DNA from: Antedon mediterranea
Taxonomy: Eukaryota; Echinodermata; Crinoidea; Comatulida; Antedonidae
NCBI RefSeq assembly: GCF_964355755.1
Contig: NC_092678.1
Span: 15,038,922-15,102,921, forward strand
Length of the DNA: 64,000 nucleotides
Direction of reading: 5' to 3'
Under the pieces are notes generated by a model. It had not been told where the DNA came from, ran no database searches, and saw only the letters and a program-made list of their open reading frames with translations. This document shows positions 23,701 through 32,700 of this stretch, in pieces; position 1 is the stretch's first letter, and each line of letters opens with the position of its first letter. The position numbers and the translations under genes are program-made.

Positions 23701-26700
23701 ATGAATTCGTATCTACAATTCAACTGCTTCCAGAAAAACTTTTGATCATGAGGAGTTATAACATATTGCAATTTATTGGAATGTTGAAAATAAATGACCA
23801 AAGTTATTCCCGCTTTTGCACATGCTGACGTCATCCCAATTTTTAAAATGGTAAAAGATGCGAAAGATAATTGATTGACCTACATAATATACAATTATGG
23901 GGGGAAATGGAATACGGATAAGTGGAGATGCGCTCTTTTAAATGTGATGAGCTATGGCAAAAGTGGGTTGCCCCCACAAAAGAGAGAAAAAAAAGCTATG
24001 ACGAAAGAGACAAACATTCTATATTTTATATTCGAGTGGCCATACGATGACGTCACAATGTCATGTTAGCCATATTGATACATTATTCGATATCTAAAAC
24101 TTATCAACTTCCAGAATATGTAATTTGTTTAGAATCTAGGGCTGTTTAAAAAAAAGCATAATTTTGACACATTTTTTAACTTTTTCATCAAAAACGCGCG
24201 CAAATTGTCCAATTCGACGTGCTCGTATGACGTGATTTTAAGTCGAATTTTTTTTTAAGTTGGTAAAATTACTAGAAAAGGCTGGAAAAACATAAATCAC
24301 ACGAAAAAAGATGTTTTTAGGGAACACATTTGGACGCACGTGGAAATTTTAGACATGCCTAAAATTACATGAAACGCGTAGAAATATGATTAGAAATTGA
24401 TTTTTTGCATTTCAAATTTGTAAACGCGTGTACGCTCGTAACTTTTTGTGGAAAATGCCATTTTTAACTAAGTAAACTAAATTAAAGTTGATTAAACTTT
24501 AAAGCGAAATGTTCTCGATATTAGCAATACACATTTGAATTTTAAAAACAAATGTAATTCATACATTACATTTTACATATAACCATGAATGCGAAAATCG
24601 AAATAATACCTGTATGTTATGCGTATTTTTAATTATTTAAAATCAGAACTGCTAGTTCCTCCAGAAATATTTGCCATGGGTAAAGAGGCTATTAAGATAT
24701 ATAAAGATGAATTGAAAGATGGTAAAATTGCAGTTGTGAATTCAAGATGTATGTTTCTTGGGAAGGAAGGCGCTGGTAAGACAAGCTGCGTAAAGTCCAT
24801 GCTTAGAGAGAGGTAAAAAAAAATACAATTGGTACAAATATGTGTTAACATAAGCTAATATTATTAGGCCTAATCAATTATTTCAACGTAAATGCATACG
24901 GGTAATATGTTGACTATTGGTTGCCTCTCTTGGATTTGTATAATCTAAATCTTTTTAAAATTGATTTGTATCAGCTAGTTTGATAATTTCACTTTGTTAA
25001 ACTTAAATGCTGGATGTAATGGATTAAAAATATTTAAGGAATTTTGTTTCAACTTCAACGTACATGTTTACAATAGATTCAACCCCAAAGAACCATCGAC
25101 AGATGGTATAGTTACAGCTACCGTGTTTAAAGCAACTGGAGAGAGTAAATGGAAGAATATTAAAGTTGAAAACGGTAAAGATAATTTGATTACCAAAACT
25201 GTAAATGTTTGTGTTACTTTCTTTATAATCTATATCTATATTACTTTAACATTGATAAACTCTGTATCAGGAATAGACACCGCGTTGTGTGAAGGCTTAA
25301 ATGACTGACATCACATAGTAATAGGCATGATATATGTTAAAATTAACTCCGTCTTTCTGATAAACTTTAAACAACATCTTTGCATACAATCTTCATTTTT
25401 TACCAATTAGTTTATTTGTACAGATTCTGAGCTAACCAAGAAAATGCGTGAAAATGCATTAGCAAAAAAAGTTGACAAAGAGTTAAAACAGGGTATGTAC
25501 AGCAACAATAATGGAAGCTTGTTAACATTTGAATGTATTCACCTTTCATTTATCAATTATGATAAACGAAACTGTAGATTAATGATTGGATATTAAGGAA
25601 TAAAACCTAGACGATAGTATAAAAATGGTGAACTTTAACAGTTTTATTTAGGATTACCAAAAGGTAAAAAAAACCACATGATTAATATCAATTTAAAATC
25701 ATGACATTAAAAAAACGTGACATTAAAATTAAAAAACAAGACATAAAAAAAAAATAGAAATGAAAAGTACTGGCAATAGTAAATCATAGGATAGTATTTA
25801 AAAAAAACTTGACATAATATAAAGAGGGTAAAATAGATTCACACTGATGGGTAATGTTTCTCGAAACATGTATGTAGGTGTCTACAACCAAATATGATAC
25901 CTCCTCCCCCCCCCCCAAACAAAAATGTCTATCTAATTAACATTTAATGAAAAGAAGCATTCCTGAAAAACTGGACAGCGATCAAATTCTTTTTGTTTAC
26001 ATGTGTTTTTGTTTATCCTGCAGTAGATAGCAATGAAAACCGGAGCCTCTGGAACAAATTCGAAGATTTTATAAGAAGTAAAATAGGAAGTGATGATTCA
26101 GAGAATATTCCAAATGAAATAACTAGCATATGGGACTACGCTGGTCAATTGGACTACTACATAACGCATAGGGTGTGCTTATCAATATGTTAATTATTAA
26201 TATAAGTAGTATTATTAAAGTATGTAAATAGGATGTACATTGCATTTGACATTATCCCTAAAATTAATAGGCAGGCGTAATATCGATATTACCGTTACCG
26301 TAATTGTATATTCCATACAAACGTATTAAATTGAAAAATTATTTGCGGTGATGGCTATCTATATTAACATTTTCTGCGGTAACGTAAACATCCCCTTATA
26401 GTTTCAGTATGAATAATTCTTCATTATTATATTATATCGTGTGCCAACACAAGCTTAATGACAAACACATGTACATTTTATGACATCTTTTTAACTATTT
26501 AACAATGCTGTTATAATATTGCGTTACGTAAATCTTGCTGTCCGTATCTTTCACAACGTACTTGCGTTTTTTGCACTGCAATAAAACGAATATAGCTAGC
26601 ATTATCTTTTTAACATTACATAAGATAACATTTACCAATCAACCATTTATATATTTATCATTAATACATTTGAGGTATATTCTAATTATTATTTTGGCAA

Positions 26701-29700
26701 TTGGAGCATTTTTCATTTAATTGTTGTAAACATAATCGGACCGTCCATAGGTGCCAAATAGTTCATAGACCACCATGCACATACCATAAAAAAGATTCTG
26801 TTTTAGTAAACATTTCAAATTAAAAGTGAATTTGAAACAACCTACATGTGTATAGCGTTAGTATTATTACCCACAAGTTGTCCTCCATACAGGTAGAGAA
26901 TGCTCCAGCCGCCAAAATGATGTTCCAAAAAGTGTTATATACATCAATTACAATGTGTTTTGTTTTCAGTTTTTCCTCACAAATACAGCATCGTACTGCA
27001 TTGCGTTTAGTGCTTTGGATAAATTAGACGAACTAGCTAAAGGACGAGATCCAGCATTGGTAAGTTCACCAAGTACTGTACGTAATATTATGCTCATTTT
27101 ATCAAAATCTAATATTAGAATATTGTTTATAATTGACGTTGACTATATAAAATAATACAGTATAATTTTATCCTTTTAAAATCTATATTACATTTCATTT
27201 TAGGGTCCGTTAGGAATGACTAATTTGGACATAATTCTGTTCTGGGTAAGGTCAGTATATGAACATACTGTGGTACAACATGCTTCAGGAAACACCATTT
27301 CAATTGATGGCAAAGTGATAAAGTCGCCTCCCATCAGTTTGGTTGCTACTCATATAGACAAATTGCCAGGGACAAAATCAGAAAAGCTGAAAGAGGTAAT
27401 AGCCACAATAAATTAATGAAATATAAAGATTTATGAATATATATTGATTACTTCGGTCTATTAGTTTATAACAGTGTTTTACTGAAGTATTAGTATGTAA
27501 AAACATAATTAATATAATATGAAGAGCAATGGTCATAACGTTGAGTATTACAAGATACACAGATAAGATGTAAAATAGAATAAATATTACACTATTATCA
27601 AAAATAATATTCCTGGTTTTTTTTTTTTGGGAGAATTACAAATGTTGTATACATTTATGAGTTCTTAGAAATCATCAATATAACTGTTATGCGTTTGGAT
27701 AACGGTTTCCCAAGAAAATGGAAATAATCAGCACACATCTATCACATAGTGGGTGAGTGGCCGAGCGGTTAAGACAGTGGAACCGTAATCACGTAGCCAT
27801 AACATCGGCAGAGGTTCGAGGCTTACTCACTCCATGGTTCTGGTGGTAGAACGAGTCTTCTCGGATAAGGACTATAAACGTAGGTCCAGTGTACACAACT
27901 TGCTCGTGTGCACTTTAAAGAACCTAGTACATCTTTCGAGACGAGTAGGGGGTTACCCCGGTGTATTAGTACATCACAGCCACTGATCACCAACTGGGCC
28001 CTCTGGGAGACCAGTCTTTGACTGAAGAGGTAACCCAGTATAAATATATATTTCAATCAATCATCAATAGAAATAATAATATCAGAAGAGTGTAATTAAG
28101 TTTTGATCAGTGCCGGAATTAGTGCTTCAACAATCAACAACGTGTATAATGATAAAGATAAGATAATTATATGTGTTTAAATGAATGTTTTGTGTTGCAT
28201 GCTATGCACCAAAATGTCAACAGTTTTTTGACACTAAGATACGTCTGAAACAATAATACACATACATCAAATATACATTGCAATCAACATCACATCCGAG
28301 AAAAATAGCCCTATAGAATATAAACTATGTAAGAGGGTGTAGGCGGGAGGGTAGATTGAATGTCTTTCTTACAAAATGTGGATGTCTGAACCTCGTGGCG
28401 ACCAAATTGAAGAGGTTAAAATTACGCCCTCTCTAGTTTCAAAATAGAATTGTGTTCGACTGACACTATTCTTATTTTTATTTGCCGAATTTGCTCTTAT
28501 GCATCAAAGTGTTCTTAGACTCATCAACTTTATACATTTCAAGTTAAGCCAACAATGTTTTCTTTAGCTTGATTAGTGTGTGTCCGAAAATATTTCTTTC
28601 TCACAAAGTGTTTCAATTCAATCGTAGTAATGAACCAGTAGATGCTTATTCAAAATGAATCGTGCACGATACCCCGTAACCGTATTATACTGTATTCGCA
28701 CACCACAACCAAACGGTTGCATTAAGATAAATTTAGAGTTTATTTTAATATTGATACGACCGTGGTTGTAGGCATAGTGTGTATCAACATAGGACATACC
28801 ACGTAATATCAGTTATCTAGCTTCGTATCATCTGGACAGCTATGCATATATTGTACATGTACAAACGATTTCCTAATTAAAAATAGTACTCCACTGAAAC
28901 AACATTAAACATTGAATCTTATAAATTTGATAGACTTTAGCAATAGGCATAGTTGGCAACATTAAACACACATTGCAATATATTAAATTAAAATTATTAA
29001 TTTTTTATAAACGTAAACTGTAACAATATTAATACATGTACTGTCATTTTTTGAAGGTTCAGAATATGTATAAGACCATTTTTGCTAAAATGGAAAGAAT
29101 GGAATATGCCGAGCATGTAGATCGTGAAATGTACATGGTCAACAACACGGTGAAATCACACGAAGGTATTGAGAAACTTAAGAGGAACGTTGTTAGATAC
29201 ATGAATGTAATAGGGGCGAAGGTCATTCCTCTAAAGTGGCTTGATTTTCAGGAAAGATTGCAAGAAATTGGAAAAACAAGACTATGCATTTCATTTAATG
29301 AGGTAAATTTTGATTGTGCTTTCGTAACAGCAGTACCCGTGTCGTGTTCATACAATTGTCACGTGTATGTGTGCAAAGTATTTAATAGTAGTTAGGTACG
29401 CCTAATCTGAGCTTTACAAAAAAAAGCGATAATAATATCCAAAGATACTGGAATTGAGTGTCGGTTCTTTTAATCTTCCATTTCCCTCTTGTTGGTGAGT
29501 TCATTGTTATGCAAATCACGTGTTCGCGAGTGCTCGAGATAATCCGACTCAGAGACTGCGTCGCGATATCAAGTTTGTTAGATGGTAGTGTGTGGTAGTG
29601 GCTTACTAATACCTTCAGTATTTGAGAGATTCGCATTCCTCTAAAAGAAACTGTAGAAAAAACAATGTAGTTTTAGTATGATATTTTTTGTGTGTTCTGA

Positions 29701-32700
29701 TTTACAATTTATTTAAAAAAAGGGATTTTTAACAAGTGATTGTTTACTTATGTTATAGGCTTCCAAATACACTCCTTAAATTGTATCACATTTGAAAACA
29801 AAATCTCTACCGCATTAATGATATTGTATCACATATCAAATTAATAGCTAAATATGTAGGTTTGTGTCTGCATGTATTAATTTTTAATTCAATTCTTTTA
29901 ATTTGAAAAAAATACACTACGTATTCATTTTATTCAATATTATTATTATATATTTATGCCCAATTTCGTTTCGCTTAAGCTCATTGCCGATGTTGGTCAC
30001 CGCGTCACCGAGCGTCATTATAACATACAATAATTATATTAACGTAAAACATTTACGGCACCATAATAACACAATAAACTATTCATTGTTTTTGCGAAAA
30101 AAAGATTAAAATAATATACAAATAATATATCATACACTTACAATGCTGTTACCATTAAACAGATTATATGTGACAACCGAATATCCACGAATCATCATCA
30201 TACATCCAAATACAGAAATTGATACAATATGAGCCGTATAAAAAAATATAAACTAATTAACTAACTAATGCTTAAATCAATATAATCTAATGATTATGTT
30301 AAAATAAGCCTTGTGGGTTATTATTATTATTATTATAATATCACTAATTGTCTAACTTAATTTAATTAGTAAACAAGGTTACATCAGGTGGTTAAAATCA
30401 GTACCGAAAGTACGAACCAACTTTATATACCATCGAGTAAAAATTCTAAAAGTAAGGCGTGATTTACCGAATAATTTTGCCCTTACGTAAATGTATATAT
30501 AGATAATGAATACAATTGTAGTTTGTTATCACAATGTTTATATTTACTTATTCGTCAATATAATAGTAAAAAATCGTTTTATTAAAATGTACATTTGTAT
30601 TAGGCTTCTCGAATTTGCACTGAATGTGGAATTGCCGAAGAAGCGATCATCGTTGCCATAAGGTATATGAATGACATTGGAAAGATTATGTATTCCAATA
30701 AAGACGAGAAATTAAAGAAGACAGTAATAACTAATCTCCACACGATGATACAGATGTTGACAATTGTAATCACAGTATTTCCACCACATATTGAAGATGT
30801 AAGTAGACAAATCATAATAATTATCATAGTATTAGAATGAGAAAAAAAATACATAAAATGTAATTTCTATTTTGCTGACAACTGGAGTCTTCAATTGTGA
30901 AGCAATTTGTAGTAATTATTGTGTATACTTACTTACTTATTTGTAAATAGAAGAAAATGAAGACGCTATGGAAAAGACTTGACGAAGAAGGTATTCTTGA
31001 GGAAAAGTTACTACGTTATTTGTGGACAACTCAAACCCAAGATCACTTCGAAATCTTCATTGAAGTGATGAGGGTGTTTCGGTTGCTCTATGAGAAGAAG
31101 AGTGTAAGTATTATGTGCATCAATTGATAATTATAAGATATTATTCTCTCTCATCAATATTGTGTAATCACCAATGTTTATAATAACAGGTACAAGAAGG
31201 TAACCGTGAATTCTTGGTTCCATGTCAGATGAAAGTTTATACAAATACTAGTCTAGAAGTGACAAAAGATGACATGCAGATGGTATCCATTTACCTGACT
31301 CCGAAAGACTTTCTTCCTGAGGCTGTGTACCACACTTTAGTTGTTGCATTTCTTGAATTGATGACGGGTACAGATAGTGATGATTCACAAGTGTTCCGGA
31401 ATCGTAGTGATTTTGAATTTAAAGATCACAAAGTCAGTTTAGGTGCCGTACAAATTAAGCGTGAAAATGAAAAACCACACGCAATTAAGGTAGGACAATA
31501 AAAGTTAAATATCTCACTATTTTTGTAGCATATACATAAATACTAGATCAATAGAATATATGGTCTATTTATTACTTATGGTATCGTATATGATTGCATA
31601 ACGCATCTTGCACTACGCACCTATACCTACCAACTTAACATATCTATTATAGTAATGTTTACAATAACACAAATCAACCAACAAAATTATCAAATGATGT
31701 TTACACATCTTTAATAAAAAAAAAGAAAAGATTGATCAACAAACATTTACTTTTTTTTATTACTTAATAGCTTCAAATATATCGTAGGAAAGAACAGAGT
31801 TATGACACAGAAGTTGGTGGCGCCAAACCAAAGAAACGACAACTGCAACCGAGTGTTTGTATGAAGGTAATTATTATTATGCGTGACATAAACACTTCCA
31901 AACAAAATGTAGTGTAAATTAAATGATTTAATTTTTAATTATTTAATTAAATATTTTACACCCCTTCCATGTGTTCAGGTACTAAGTTACTTGAAGGATC
32001 AACTACAAACCGTATGCAACATATACGAAGGTAGTGGTTACAAACTACGTGTGGTATGCGATGCTTGTAATCCAAAGGAACATCACTTAGTTGACCTTGA
32101 AAAGTGTTTGAAGAATGATGTAGTTCCATGTGGAACCGATACGTCTATGAATACAGCTCATATCAAGCGATATTTTTCTAAAGGTAAGTTTTTTCTGTTT
32201 ATGTTCCTTGTCAATTTAATTACTTCATCTTAATTAAATCTCCATCCTTTTCATCATCTTTATTCGTCATTACCAATGATATATATCAACAAATAACGTT
32301 TGGAACTTAAGAGTCTTAGCAAAAGAGTCTATAGCTATATTGCTATTGATTACAACTTCTTCACTTGGGTCCGTGAGAGCTAATCTGTCACTAAACATTT
32401 GTAAGCAGTTAGATAATTGAAATAATAATACTAAATTTATTGAAATCCAATATACAATACAAAATTACAATTAATTACTATACAATAATTATTCACACAT
32501 TTTAAATTAATATTGGTAAATTGTCTTAACTAACTCTTAACTATGTAATAAAACTAAGCAAAATTCAGCGATTTCTACAAAACAAATGTTGAGTGGACTG
32601 TTAGGAATGAACCTCTTATATTTTTAAGAAAATAAAAGACACATTGCTTCTAATTTTCTTATTTTTGGGTAAAATCACTGATTAACAATAAATCGAGAGA

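Noticed and set aside
27752-27845. A genuine tRNA-Ser gene
   Set aside because: A and B boxes are present, but the arms do not fold cleanly and the same head plus a long unrelated body recurs at 58.6 and 62.8 kb, so it is a SINE.
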